Source: Psychroflexus curvus (GTDB lineage Bacteria > Bacteroidota > Bacteroidia > Flavobacteriales > Flavobacteriaceae). From it: a stretch of 64,000 nt of DNA. The first letter of the stretch is position 1, and each line of letters begins with the position of its first letter. The position numbers and the translations under genes are program-made. The notes beneath the pieces were generated by a model. The model ran no database searches. It was given only the letters and a program-made list of their open reading frames with translations, and was not told the origin of the DNA. The stretch is from assembly GCF_020164585.1 (NCBI RefSeq), contig NZ_JAIQZF010000005.1, positions 124,001 to 188,000 of the forward strand, written 5' to 3'. Below, piece by piece: positions 35,840 to 44,533 of this stretch.

Positions 35840-37207
35840 TTATAAAAGCTGATCTGGGTTATAGCCTTTATATTCTCTTTCTGTTTCTTCAAACTTGATG
35901 TTGTAATCCTCCAGGGCTTTTAGAATTGGATTATAAATTTCAGGGTGAATTGGTCTTAACACACCGGATTTTTTGATTTCTCCATTTAATATTTTTAAGG
36001 CAGCAATTCCTACAGGCAAGCCTACAGTTTTGGCCATAGCCGTGTAGGTCTGGTCTTCACCAATGCTCACCATAGTAGAATCTATTTGCTTCTGTTTTCC
36101 TTCAAGCTCAAATCCAAATTTATGATACATCACAATCATATCTTTATCTTCAGACTTCAAGGTCCATTTTTCTTCCAGAATTTTCTGCAAGGCCTGGGCG
36201 GGAGTCGCATCTTTGATCCCTATTTTTTTATCTGAATTGAAAAGGTCTAAATCCAGAAGCTTGTCCCAGATCAAATCGTCCTGGTCAATTTTCAGGCTTA
36301 GCCTTAGTTTAAGCTCCACAGAATCTGTTGGTGAATACGGTAAAAATGAATTGACAAAAGACCTGTAACTCATCTCTTCGGTATGCTGCATCGCATAAGT
36401 GTCATCCGTCATCCCCAATTGAACAAACACATTCCACGCTTTACTAAACCCTACTCGACGTAAAGTTCCTCGATACAAAGTCGGAATGTCTTCTAAGCCA
36501 TAAATACTTCTATAAGCTAAGGAATTTCTATTGGCCAAACCTTCAAAACGACCGTATTTAGGAATGCTCAAAAATTCAGTTCTTCGGAATAAACGCTGAT
36601 AAGGAATGTATTTATATTGGCCTTCCTGTATAAACTCCGCAGCTCCCCCCTGCCCGGCTACAACCACGTTTCTTGGATTCCAGGTAAATTTATAATTCCA
36701 AAGATTGTCGTCGCTTTCGGGTGCAACCAGGCCTCCTGTAAAAGATTCAAAAAGCAACATTTTTCCACCTTTAGAGCGAATTCTATCGATCACCTGCATC
36801 GCACTCATATGATCAACTCCAGGATCTACACCTATTTCGTTCATAAACGTAAGTCCTTTTTCTTTGACTTCACCGTCCAATGCTTCCATTTCTTTGGAGA
36901 CATAGGAAGCCGTCACCATATTTTTATTGAATTTCACACAATCCTTCGCGACTTCAATATGGAATCTAGCGGGAAGCATGGAAATCACGATGTCTGCATT
37001 TTGGATAGCCTCCTCTCTTTGAGAAGCTTCAAAAATATCCAGTGCTAAAGCTGTGGCTTGAGGATGATCACCTGCCAGATGCTGAGCCGGCTCTATAGCT
37101 TTGTCTGCAATAATGAGTTTAAAGTTCTGTGTCTTGGATTCGCTAAGTAAAAATCTTACGAGTGATGATGTAGACTTACCTGCGCCTATGATTAAGATGG
37201 ATCTCAT
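35840..37207 (-). CDS. Saccharopine dehydrogenase-like (LYS9-type) oxidoreductase
   Basis: A 455-residue protein. The Rossmann site IIGAGKSTSSLVRFLLSESK opens it, DIVISMLPARFHIEVAKDC and MNEIGVDPGVDHMSAMQVID follow, and the large C-terminal domain contains ESFTGGLVAPESDDNLWNYK and WNPRNVV. These match saccharopine reductase/dehydrogenase C-terminal-type proteins common in Bacteroidota. The real substrate is uncertain: lysine metabolism or a carboxynorspermidine-like reaction are alternatives. It is convergent with the GGGPS gene with no spacer. Confidence 0.85.
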   Translation of the reverse strand: MRSILIIGAGKSTSSLVRFLLSESKTQNFKLIIADKAIEPAQHLAGDHPQATALALDIFEASQREEAIQNADIVISMLPARFHIEVAKDCVKFNKNMVTASYVSKEMEALDGEVKEKGLTFMNEIGVDPGVDHMSAMQVIDRIRSKGGKMLLFESFTGGLVAPESDDNLWNYKFTWNPRNVVVAGQGGAAEFIQEGQYKYIPYQRLFRRTEFLSIPKYGRFEGLANRNSLAYRSIYGLEDIPTLYRGTLRRVGFSKAWNVFVQLGMTDDTYAMQHTEEMSYRSFVNSFLPYSPTDSVELKLRLSLKIDQDDLIWDKLLDLDLFNSDKKIGIKDATPAQALQKILEEKWTLKSEDKDMIVMYHKFGFELEGKQKQIDSTMVSIGEDQTYTAMAKTVGLPVGIAALKILNGEIKKSGVLRPIHPEIYNPILKALEDYNIKFEETEREYKGYNPDQLL

Positions 37208-37276
37208 GATCTATTATGAATTTTAATGATTAATTTTGGTTGAAATTTGAAATTACATAATATAAAGCACATAGAA

Positions 37277-37669
37277 ATGGAGACGCAAAAAAAGTTGATT
37301 TTACTGGGAAGTAGTTTAGGGTGTATTGGAATTATTTTAGGCGCTTTTGCAGCGCATGGTTTAGAGAGTCTCATTTCTGAAGATGCCATAGCTACATTTG
37401 AAACTGGAGTAAAATATCAAATTTATCATTCTTTATTCCTGGTGTTTTTATCCTCTCAAAAATTTACAACTTCAAAGCTGAATAAGAGCTTATTTTGGTT
37501 GATACTTATAGGTGTTTTATTCTTTTCCGGTTCAATTTATGGTCTGGCAACTAATGAACTTACCAGTTTTGATTTCAAAACCATAGCCTGGATTACACCC
37601 ATAGGCGGAACACTTCTGATCCTGAGTTGGGTTTTGGTTTTTTTCAATATTTTCAAAAAAACCTCATAA
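37277..37669 (+). CDS. DUF423-family small membrane protein
   Basis: A 130-residue membrane protein using the ATG at 37277 (an upstream TTG at 37247 would add a non-hydrophobic leader). LGCIGIILGAFAAHGLESLI and FETGVKYQIYHSLFLVFLSS are the DUF423/YgdD signature, and four hydrophobic helices are visible. The function of the family is unknown. A TAATTTTG -7 box lies at 37231-37238. Confidence 0.87.
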   Translation: METQKKLILLGSSLGCIGIILGAFAAHGLESLISEDAIATFETGVKYQIYHSLFLVFLSSQKFTTSKLNKSLFWLILIGVLFFSGSIYGLATNELTSFDFKTIAWITPIGGTLLILSWVLVFFNIFKKTS

Positions 37670-37708
37670 TTTGTAAGAAGAAGTTCCTCCCATTAAACTT
37701 AAACTCAT

Positions 37709-37716
37709 TAAATTTG
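37709..37716 (+). promoter_or_regulatory. -7 box of pckA
   Basis: TAAATTTG is an exact TAnnTTTG match with TTC (37684-37686) 22 bases upstream as a weak -33. The leader to the ATG at 37745 is C/A-rich (repeated CAACA units) without a Shine-Dalgarno, as usual in this phylum. Confidence 0.5.
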
Positions 37717-37744
37717 TTTGCCATAACAACAACACAACAACATT

Positions 37745-39340
37745 ATGAATGATTTAAGTCGCATTACGAAATCGATTGAGTTAAAAAAGTATGGCATTCA
37801 CTCGAAGAACGTTCGCTATCAACTTTCCCCTGAAGAATTACATCAAATCACAATTGAAAAAGGTCAAGGTGTGGAAGTGAATTCTGGGGCATTGGCAGTG
37901 AATACAGGAGAATTTACGGGGCGGTCTCCAAAAGATCGGTTTATAGTAAAAGATGACATCACCAAAGACAAAGTGTGGTGGAGCAAAATCAACCTTGCTT
38001 TTGAACCAGCTAAGTTTGATAAACTCTATGACAAAGTAGTCGATTACCTGAGTGAAAAAGAACTTTTTGTAAGAGATGCTTACGCTTGCGCTGATGAAAA
38101 TTACAGATTGAATATAAGACATATCAATGAGTTGCCCTGGAGTAATATGTTTGCTTATAATATGTTCCTAAGGCCAACTGAAGATGAATTAAAAAACTTT
38201 GAGCCGGAATGGACTGTAATCAATGCTCCGGGTTTTATGGCAGACCCTGAAATTGATGGCACACGAGCTCATAATTTTGCCATACTCAATTTCACACGTA
38301 AAATCGCTTTGATAGGCGGAACAGGCTATACCGGTGAAATTAAAAAAGGTATTTTTTCGGCCCTCAACTTTATCCTCCCGGTCATGAAAAATACTTTACC
38401 AATGCATTGTTCTGCCAATGTGGGTAAAAAAGGAGATACCGCTATATTTTTCGGACTTTCAGGAACTGGAAAAACAACCCTTTCTGCAGATCCCGACAGA
38501 AGACTGATAGGCGATGATGAACATGGATGGACCAATGAAAATACGGTATTCAATTTTGAAGGAGGTTGTTATGCTAAAGTGATAAATTTAACCAGAGAAA
38601 ATGAACCTGAAATTTATGATGCCATAAGACCTGGAGCTATCCTGGAAAATGTCATTATTAAAGATGGTGAAGTGGATTTTAAAGACAAAAGCATCACTCA
38701 AAATACCAGAGTGAGCTACCCGATCGATTTTATCGATAATATCCAACCCAATTCAGTGGGTGAGAATCCTAAAAATATATTTTTCCTGACTGCAGATGCT
38801 TTTGGCGTGCTACCTCCCGTAAGCAAACTAACACCGGGACAGGCTGCATTCCATTTTATAAGCGGCTACACGGCCAAAGTAGCAGGAACAGAAGCCGGAG
38901 TCACAGAACCAATACCAAGTTTTTCTGCTTGTTTTGGTGCTCCATTCATGCCGCTTCACCCTGCAAGATACGGTGAAATGTTAAGCAAAAAAATGAAAGA
39001 TGCAGGAGTGAATGTCTGGTTGATAAATACGGGGTGGACAGGCGGTCCTTATGGCACAGGAAGCAGAATGAAGTTGAAATACACAAGAGCAATGATCACT
39101 GCTGCTTTGGAAGGTCATTTAGATAATGTAGACTATACAACTCACGACATTTTCAACATAGCTATTCCCAAAACTTGTCCCAATGTTCCTGCTGAAGTTC
39201 TAAACCCTAAAGACACCTGGGCAGACAAGGAAGCTTATGATAAAAAGGCCAAAGATCTAGCTAATTCTTTCAAAGACAATTTCGAAAAATTTGAAGCTTA
39301 TGCAGATTCAGAAATCATAAATGGAGCCCCTAAGGCATAG
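37745..39340 (+). CDS. pckA: Phosphoenolpyruvate carboxykinase (ATP)
   Basis: A 531-residue ATP-dependent PEPCK. FTGRSPKDRF (57-66) binds oxaloacetate, GGTGYTGEIKKGIF (191-204) is a strong family motif, GLSGTGKTTLS (237-247) is the kinase P-loop, and LIGDDEHGW (254-262) binds Mn/Mg. It interconverts oxaloacetate and PEP, the entry to gluconeogenesis, needed when cells grow on peptides or organic acids. Single gene with its own promoter and a perfect 19-bp terminator hairpin. Length and motifs are normal. Confidence 0.97.
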   Translation: MNDLSRITKSIELKKYGIHSKNVRYQLSPEELHQITIEKGQGVEVNSGALAVNTGEFTGRSPKDRFIVKDDITKDKVWWSKINLAFEPAKFDKLYDKVVDYLSEKELFVRDAYACADENYRLNIRHINELPWSNMFAYNMFLRPTEDELKNFEPEWTVINAPGFMADPEIDGTRAHNFAILNFTRKIALIGGTGYTGEIKKGIFSALNFILPVMKNTLPMHCSANVGKKGDTAIFFGLSGTGKTTLSADPDRRLIGDDEHGWTNENTVFNFEGGCYAKVINLTRENEPEIYDAIRPGAILENVIIKDGEVDFKDKSITQNTRVSYPIDFIDNIQPNSVGENPKNIFFLTADAFGVLPPVSKLTPGQAAFHFISGYTAKVAGTEAGVTEPIPSFSACFGAPFMPLHPARYGEMLSKKMKDAGVNVWLINTGWTGGPYGTGSRMKLKYTRAMITAALEGHLDNVDYTTHDIFNIAIPKTCPNVPAEVLNPKDTWADKEAYDKKAKDLANSFKDNFEKFEAYADSEIINGAPKA

Positions 39341-39353
39341 CTAGGTTTCTTTT

Positions 39354-39395
39354 AAACAACAAAGCCGAAACATATCTGTTTCGGCTTTGTTGTTT
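39354..39395 (+). terminator. Terminator hairpin between pckA and hemD (possibly bidirectional)
   Basis: AAACAACAAAGCCGAAACA and its exact complement form a 19-bp stem around TATC. It lies between two converging genes, 13 bases after the pckA stop. Confidence 0.85.
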
Positions 39396-39427
39396 AATAC
39401 CTTAAGTACTATATAATTAGAAAAGAA

Positions 39428-40165
39428 TTAATTCTCTTTGATATAATTTTCTAAAGCCATCGTCATCGATGGATTTTCGGGAGTTGGTGCTTGTATTTGA
39501 ACTTTCAGACCTTTTTCCTCTGCTGCTTTGATGGTCGAATTTCCAAAAGCAGCTATTCTCGTATTTTTTTGTTCAAAATCCGGGAAGTTCTCATACAAGG
39601 ATTTGATTCCACTAGGGCTAAAAAACACTACCACATCATAAGAGACCTCTCTTAAATGTGATAAATCACTAACTACTGTTTTATAAAACACACCTCTTGT
39701 CCAATCTACTCCTAACTTATCCAGTTGCTGAGGAACAATCGGTTTTAGCATATCCGATGAAGGAAGTAAAAACTTCTCGTCCTTATGCTTTTTGATACTT
39801 GCTTCTAACTCTTGAAAGGTTCTTTTTCCAACATAAATCTTACGCTTTCGATAAACTACATACTTTTGAAGATAGTACGCTACAGCTTCACTCAAACAAA
39901 AATACTTAAGACTGTCTGGAATCTTGTATCTCATTTCTTCCGCAATTCTGAAAAAATGATCCACTGCGTTTCTGCTTGTAAGTATGATAGCGGAAAACTT
40001 AGTAATATCAATTTTCTGTTGTCTTACCTGTTTGGAATCTACAGGCTCCACATGAATAAAAGGGATAAAATCGATTTTGATCTTAAGCTTGTCTTCAAGT
40101 TCAGAGTAAGGTGAATGATCTACGTTTGGTTTTGGCTGTGAAATCAGGATATTTTTCACTTTCAT
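39428..40165 (-). CDS. hemD: Uroporphyrinogen-III synthase
   Basis: A 245-residue HemD-fold protein: VKNILISQPKPNVDHSPYSE at the start, FSAIILTSRNAVDHFFRIAE (residues ~55-74), FLLPSSDMLKPIVPQQLDKL, and the ligand-binding VVFFSPSGIKSLYENFP with RIAAFGNSTIKAAEEKGLKV. HemD closes hydroxymethylbilane into uroporphyrinogen III in heme biosynthesis. HemD is poorly conserved, but these spaced motifs and the neighbouring DUF4271 gene, a usual flavobacterial partner, support the call. The DUF4271 gene ends 30 bases upstream and is probably cotranscribed. Confidence 0.87.
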   Translation of the reverse strand: MKVKNILISQPKPNVDHSPYSELEDKLKIKIDFIPFIHVEPVDSKQVRQQKIDITKFSAIILTSRNAVDHFFRIAEEMRYKIPDSLKYFCLSEAVAYYLQKYVVYRKRKIYVGKRTFQELEASIKKHKDEKFLLPSSDMLKPIVPQQLDKLGVDWTRGVFYKTVVSDLSHLREVSYDVVVFFSPSGIKSLYENFPDFEQKNTRIAAFGNSTIKAAEEKGLKVQIQAPTPENPSMTMALENYIKEN

Positions 40166-40195
40166 ATAGTTTAGTATTTTATTGCTTTCCCCTAA

Positions 40196-40843
40196 TTAAT
40201 TGATTTTAATAACTTTAAAAATTATTAAATAGGGTGCAATTTCAAAAGCGCAAAGATACAAAATAAAATAAAACCAATAAGCTAAAATATTTCTTTGATA
40301 CAATCCGACAAATGAGAACAGCTTAAAAACGTAAACCAGAACCGAAATGCCTATGCTTATAAGAGTTAGTGTGCTGTTTTCAATATTTTGAAAATAAAGA
40401 AGCAAGCCTAAAGGAAACAGAAAAAATAAACCTAACCAACTAAAGATGCCCTGTTTATAAAACAAATACCTTCCTATAAGTTCATTTAATTCGAAAAGTT
40501 CACCTATGATTTTTTCTATAAAATATTTGCTCAATAAGATAATCGTTACTAAAAATAAAATTTGCAAATAGAATAAAATTGAAAAAGCCTCTTGATTGAA
40601 AATAACGAAAATAAAAAAGGAAACCCCTGATATACTTGATATAAAAAGTAAAACTTCGGGCAGGTCAATTTTTCTTTTTTCTGAAAATTTCCCAGAATAA
40701 AAGGTAAACGAAAACAGAGAGTTGAAGAATAAAATAATATAATTGCTCTTGTTCCATTTCACAACAACCAGAAAAATAAGCATAAGGAGTGCTATGCTTA
40801 TAACCCAATGGTGATCTTGAACTGGTCTTAATGCTGAAAACAA
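40196..40843 (-). CDS. DUF4271 membrane protein
   Basis: A 215-residue protein with about six to seven transmembrane helices (from VISIALLMLIFLVVV to IAPYLIIFKVI). It matches the DUF4271 family by layout, size and by its position directly ahead of hemD. The start is uncertain: no ATG exists in frame, and the best choice is TTG at 40843, only three codons after the frame opens. Function of DUF4271 is unknown; synteny suggests an accessory role in envelope or tetrapyrrole metabolism, which is inference. Confidence 0.75.
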   Translation of the reverse strand: MFSALRPVQDHHWVISIALLMLIFLVVVKWNKSNYIILFFNSLFSFTFYSGKFSEKRKIDLPEVLLFISSISGVSFFIFVIFNQEAFSILFYLQILFLVTIILLSKYFIEKIIGELFELNELIGRYLFYKQGIFSWLGLFFLFPLGLLLYFQNIENSTLTLISIGISVLVYVFKLFSFVGLYQRNILAYWFYFILYLCAFEIAPYLIIFKVIKIN

Positions 40844-40909
40844 ATGAGAAGTTTAAGGCAAATGTAAATTAAAATGAGCTTTTATAGACGACTTTTAGCT
40901 TGTAAAATA

Positions 40910-40917
40910 TATATTTG
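40910..40917 (+). promoter_or_regulatory. -7 box of the mannosyltransferase-pyrC-DUF4296 operon
   Basis: TATATTTG is an exact TAnnTTTG match ending 24 bases before the ATG at 40942. No TTG lies at the usual -33 spacing. Confidence 0.45.
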
Positions 40918-40941
40918 TCGGCCAACTTTTAAGCAGACTTG

Positions 40942-41667
40942 ATGCCTCAAAAATTAGTCATCATACCAACTTACAACGAAATTGAAAATATTGAAAAACT
41001 CATCAAAAATATTTTCTCCCAGCCTGTTGATTTCGAAATTCTGGTGGTAGATGATTCCTCACCCGATAGAACCTGGTCACTTGTACAAAAACTTCAACAA
41101 GAGTACAAAGACAAATTACATCTTGAAATCAGAGCAGGAAAAAGTGGCCTAGGCAAAGCTTATCTCCACGGATTTAAATGGGCGCTGGAAAGATCTTATG
41201 ATTACATTTTTGAAATGGATGCTGACTTTTCGCATAATCCAAACGACCTCATACGGCTTTATAACTCCTGCCTTAAGGATAATTACGACTTATGCATTGG
41301 TTCGCGTTACATCACAGGTGTAAATGTCATCAACTGGCCTATGAAACGTGTCTTGTTATCCTGGCTAGCTTCAAAATACGTGAAAGTAATCACAGGAATA
41401 CCGATTGAGGACACTACAGCAGGGTTTATTTGTTATCGGCGTAAAGTACTTGAAAGCATAAATTTGGATAACATTCAATTTGTGGGGTATGCCTTCCAGA
41501 TTGAGATGAAGTTTAAAGCTTATAAAAAAGGTTTTAAACTCAAAGAAATACCTGTTATCTTTACAGATAGAACTAAAGGCAAATCCAAAATGAGCGGTGG
41601 CATCATCAAAGAAGCTGTTTTGGGAGTCATCACCTTAAAGTTGAAAAGTCTATTTGGAAAAATTTAA
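40942..41667 (+). CDS. Polyprenol-phosphate mannosyltransferase-like glycosyltransferase (GT2)
   Basis: A 241-residue GT-A glycosyltransferase. I use the ATG at 40942 (a TTG sits one codon earlier). KLVIIPTYNEIENIEKLIKN opens it, LVVDDSSPDRTW binds the nucleotide, EMDADFSHNP has the DAD metal motif, and CIGSRYITG and FQIEMKFKAYKKGFKLKEIP complete a Dpm1/Ppm1-like profile. It should move mannose (or another sugar) from GDP-sugar onto a lipid phosphate at the inner membrane. No C-terminal membrane helices, so it is of the soluble Dpm1 type. pyrC follows after 3 bases. Confidence 0.88.
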   Translation: MPQKLVIIPTYNEIENIEKLIKNIFSQPVDFEILVVDDSSPDRTWSLVQKLQQEYKDKLHLEIRAGKSGLGKAYLHGFKWALERSYDYIFEMDADFSHNPNDLIRLYNSCLKDNYDLCIGSRYITGVNVINWPMKRVLLSWLASKYVKVITGIPIEDTTAGFICYRRKVLESINLDNIQFVGYAFQIEMKFKAYKKGFKLKEIPVIFTDRTKGKSKMSGGIIKEAVLGVITLKLKSLFGKI

Positions 41668-41670
41668 ATT

Positions 41671-43011
41671 ATGAGAGAATATCTGATTAAGAACGCTAAA
41701 ATCGTCAACGAAAATAAAATTTTCGAGGGTGATGTCCATATTAAAGATGATATCATAGTTGAAGTCTCTACCTCAATTAGTGCAAAATCGAGTAACATCA
41801 AGATTATTGATGCAGATGGAAAGCATCTGATACCAGGCATCATAGATGATCAGGTTCACTTTAGAGAGCCTGGCTTAACACACAAAGAAACCATTCTTAC
41901 AGGATCTCGAGCTGCTGTTGCCGGAGGCATTACGTCCTACTTTGAAATGCCAAACACCAACCCACAAACTACCACTATAGAAAGACTGGAAGATAAATTT
42001 GCTATGGCCAAGGATAATTCCTACGCCAATTACTCGTTTATGTTTGGGGGTACCAACGACAACCTGGAAGAAATTAAAAAGGTGAATCCTAAAACCACAG
42101 CAGCGCTTAAGCTGTTTTTGGGGTCTTCTACTGGAAATATGCTGGTCGATAATGAAAAGGTTTTAGAGGAAATTTTCAGGAATTCACCCTTGATTATAGC
42201 AACTCATTGTGAAGATGAAGCCACGGTTCAGAAAAACCTGGAAGCGCATATCAAAGACTACGGTGAGGATATCCCAATACACCTTCATCCAAAAATAAGA
42301 AGTGAAGAAGCCTGTTATTTATCTTCCTCCAAAGCTGTTGCCCTTGCCCAGAAAACAGGAGCCAGACTGCATGTGTTTCATCTTTCTACCGCAAAAGAAT
42401 TGGAGTTATTCTCGAATAAACTTCCTTTGGAAAAGAAAAAAATTACGGCTGAAGTCTGTATTCATCATCTGTGGTTTGATGAATCCGATTATGAAAAAAA
42501 AGGAACCTACATCAAATGGAATCCTGCTGTAAAAACAGCAAAAGATAGAACCGAATTGCTCAAAGCATTAGATAAAAACCTTCTGGATGTCGTTGCTACA
42601 GACCATGCACCGCACACCAAAGAAGAAAAAAACAATGTGTACACTAAAGCTCCAAGTGGCGGGCCTCTTGTTCAACATGCTTTACCTGCAATGCTGGAAT
42701 TTTATCATCAGGGAAAACTATCGCTTGAAAAGATTGTTGAAAAAATGTGTCATAATCCTGCTATATTATTTGATGTCGACAAGAGAGGCTATATAAAAGA
42801 GGGTTATAAAGCAGACTTAGTGCTTGTTGATACCCAATCCCCATGGACTGTCAACTCCAGAAATATTTTCTACAAATGTGGCTGGTCTCCATTCAATGGA
42901 ACGACATTTAAATCGAGAGTCTCACATACTTTTGTCAACGGTTATTTAGTTTTTGAAAATTTCAAATTCAATAAAGGTCTATTTGGGGAACGCCTTGAAT
43001 TTAATAGATAG
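41671..43011 (+). CDS. pyrC: Dihydroorotase
   Basis: A 446-residue amidohydrolase of the class I dihydroorotase type. Motifs: IIDDQVHFREPGLTHKE (residues ~56-72), EMPNTNP, ATHCEDE, HVFHLSTAKE and VATDHAPHTKEEK with the final metal Asp. The first His of the usual HxH pair is Gln here (DQVHF); I recall this as normal in Bacteroidota dihydroorotases, so it is not taken as a lesion. It makes dihydroorotate in pyrimidine synthesis. It is the middle gene of the operon and its stop is one base from the next ATG. Confidence 0.92.
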   Translation: MREYLIKNAKIVNENKIFEGDVHIKDDIIVEVSTSISAKSSNIKIIDADGKHLIPGIIDDQVHFREPGLTHKETILTGSRAAVAGGITSYFEMPNTNPQTTTIERLEDKFAMAKDNSYANYSFMFGGTNDNLEEIKKVNPKTTAALKLFLGSSTGNMLVDNEKVLEEIFRNSPLIIATHCEDEATVQKNLEAHIKDYGEDIPIHLHPKIRSEEACYLSSSKAVALAQKTGARLHVFHLSTAKELELFSNKLPLEKKKITAEVCIHHLWFDESDYEKKGTYIKWNPAVKTAKDRTELLKALDKNLLDVVATDHAPHTKEEKNNVYTKAPSGGPLVQHALPAMLEFYHQGKLSLEKIVEKMCHNPAILFDVDKRGYIKEGYKADLVLVDTQSPWTVNSRNIFYKCGWSPFNGTTFKSRVSHTFVNGYLVFENFKFNKGLFGERLEFNR

Positions 43012-43012
43012 T

Positions 43013-43468
43013 ATGAGCATAATCAGATGTATTGGCTTGCTTGGTTTGGTTTTCATTACGAGTTGTCAGAATATAGAAGAGGTTAAGGAACCAAAGAATT
43101 TATTGAGCAAATCTGAAATGAAAGACCTTATATACGATATGGTACTGCTTGATGCTGCTGCTGTAGTAAACGATGAGCCGCTGAAAGAGCTGGATGTTGA
43201 AATGCTTGAATTCTTATCTAAAAAATACGATTTAGACAGCACAGATCTCAAACAAAATATTCTGTATTATAATTTAAAGTACAGTGATAATATAGAAATT
43301 TATGAGAATGCAAAAGACAGTATCGATAAGCTTAAAAACGCTTACGATTCTATTTCAAATGCAAGAGACAGTCTTAGGAAACTGGAAAAGAAAAGATTAG
43401 ACTCCATAAAGAAAATAGATACGATTTCTAAAAACAAGACCTTACAGGAATTGAAAATGAAAGACTAA
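43013..43468 (+). CDS. DUF4296 lipoprotein
   Basis: A 151-residue lipoprotein. The ATG at 43013, one base after the pyrC stop, gives a clean lipobox signal (MSIIRCIGLLGLVFITSC); the longer frame starting inside pyrC is rejected. LSKSEMKDLIYDMVLLDAA (residues ~31-49) is the DUF4296 core, and the C-terminal half is a charged coiled-coil-like helix (DSIDKLKNAYDSISNARDSL). Function unknown; the family regularly follows pyrC in Flavobacteriia. Its last 4 bases overlap the convergent epimerase-like gene. Confidence 0.85.
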   Translation: MSIIRCIGLLGLVFITSCQNIEEVKEPKNLLSKSEMKDLIYDMVLLDAAAVVNDEPLKELDVEMLEFLSKKYDLDSTDLKQNILYYNLKYSDNIEIYENAKDSIDKLKNAYDSISNARDSLRKLEKKRLDSIKKIDTISKNKTLQELKMKD

Positions 43469-44460
43469 GAACGCTTATAGATCTTTTGCGAGTATTCCTC
43501 CAGAGACTCAAATTGGAAATGAAGTAGTTGTTTTATTTTTTCTGAAGAATATAAAGAATCTTCAAACAAACTCGGTATAACTTCTAGAGTAAGTTGTCTT
43601 TTATAAGAAGTTAGAAACGACCTTAAAACTTCAAAAAACCAGACTAAATAGAGCATCCAGGATTTAAGCTTTGTTTTTGGTTTTGGTGTATCATAAAGAG
43701 TAGCAAAGCAGCTTGCCACCTGTTTAAAAGACAGGTTTTCTGAAACAAGTATAAATCTTTCATTCACAATGGAACTTTTCATCAATTGAAGCATAAGCTT
43801 ACTTACATCATAAACTCCAACAAACCCAGTGATTTTTGGCGGGTAAAATTTCAATCCTTTTTTCAGCTTAGCCAGCAAATTTCCACTTCCCGAGTCGTAA
43901 AATCCATCGCCTAGAATGATGCCTGGATTGACGATGACCACCCCTAATCCTTCCTGAGAAGCTCTCCAAACTTCCATTTCAGCTCCATATTTACTGATTT
44001 CATAAGCCGAAGGTTTTTGATCTTCTCCCATAGGCGTCTCTTCGGTTACTTCTTCACCTACAAGAGGCTTTCCTACAGCAGCAATAGAACTTACGTGGCA
44101 AAACTTTTCAATCTTGAAATCAATAGACAAATTCACCATATTCCCTGTCCCCTCAATATTGACTTTCCGCATCATTTTATAATCGGACGGGCTGTTGCTT
44201 ATAAAGCCGGCGCAATGGTAAACATGAGTGATGTTTTCAAAAGCGATTTCAAGTTTTGGAATATTAAGTATATCACATTCGAACCATTCCACATGCTCAG
44301 AGAGGTCCTTTTCAGAAATATCATATTTAAAAATAACAGTCAAGGCCTGTTGCCGTTTGGCTTCAGTTCTAAATAAAGCTCGCGTTTGCTCTTTGTTTAG
44401 AATAAGTTGAGCCAGTAAATGTGCTCCTACAAGTCCGGTTGCTCCTGTGAGTAAATTCAT
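43465..44460 (-). CDS. NAD(P)-dependent epimerase/dehydratase (extended SDR)
   Basis: A 331-residue protein starting at the ATG at 44460; the longer frame into the tyrS promoter is unlikely. NLLTGATGLVGAHLLAQLI is the nucleotide-binding site, HVYHCAGFIS follows, CHVSSIAAVG supplies the catalytic Ser, and the SAYEISKYGAEMEVWR segment has the YxxxK pair. It belongs to extended SDRs acting on nucleotide sugars or similar carbonyls; substrate unknown. Divergent from tyrS with 73 bases between the starts. Confidence 0.87.
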   Translation of the reverse strand: MNLLTGATGLVGAHLLAQLILNKEQTRALFRTEAKRQQALTVIFKYDISEKDLSEHVEWFECDILNIPKLEIAFENITHVYHCAGFISNSPSDYKMMRKVNIEGTGNMVNLSIDFKIEKFCHVSSIAAVGKPLVGEEVTEETPMGEDQKPSAYEISKYGAEMEVWRASQEGLGVVIVNPGIILGDGFYDSGSGNLLAKLKKGLKFYPPKITGFVGVYDVSKLMLQLMKSSIVNERFILVSENLSFKQVASCFATLYDTPKPKTKLKSWMLYLVWFFEVLRSFLTSYKRQLTLEVIPSLFEDSLYSSEKIKQLLHFQFESLEEYSQKIYKRS

Positions 44461-44485
44461 TTGGTAAATATACGAATTTCGAAAG

Positions 44486-44514
44486 TTGATAATTTTTACA
44501 TTATAATATCTTTG
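44486..44514 (+). promoter_or_regulatory. tyrS: Promoter of tyrS
   Basis: TTG (44486-44488), an 18-base spacer, and TATCTTTG (44507-44514): both boxes match the Bacteroidota consensus exactly. The ATG follows at 44534. Confidence 0.75.
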
Positions 44515-44533
44515 TGGCAAATCAAAACAACGC

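Noticed and set aside
41850-41880. Loss of the first metal His in dihydroorotase (DQVHF)
   Set aside because: From memory the Gln is usual in Bacteroidota dihydroorotases, and all other ligands are present, so it is not taken as inactivation.
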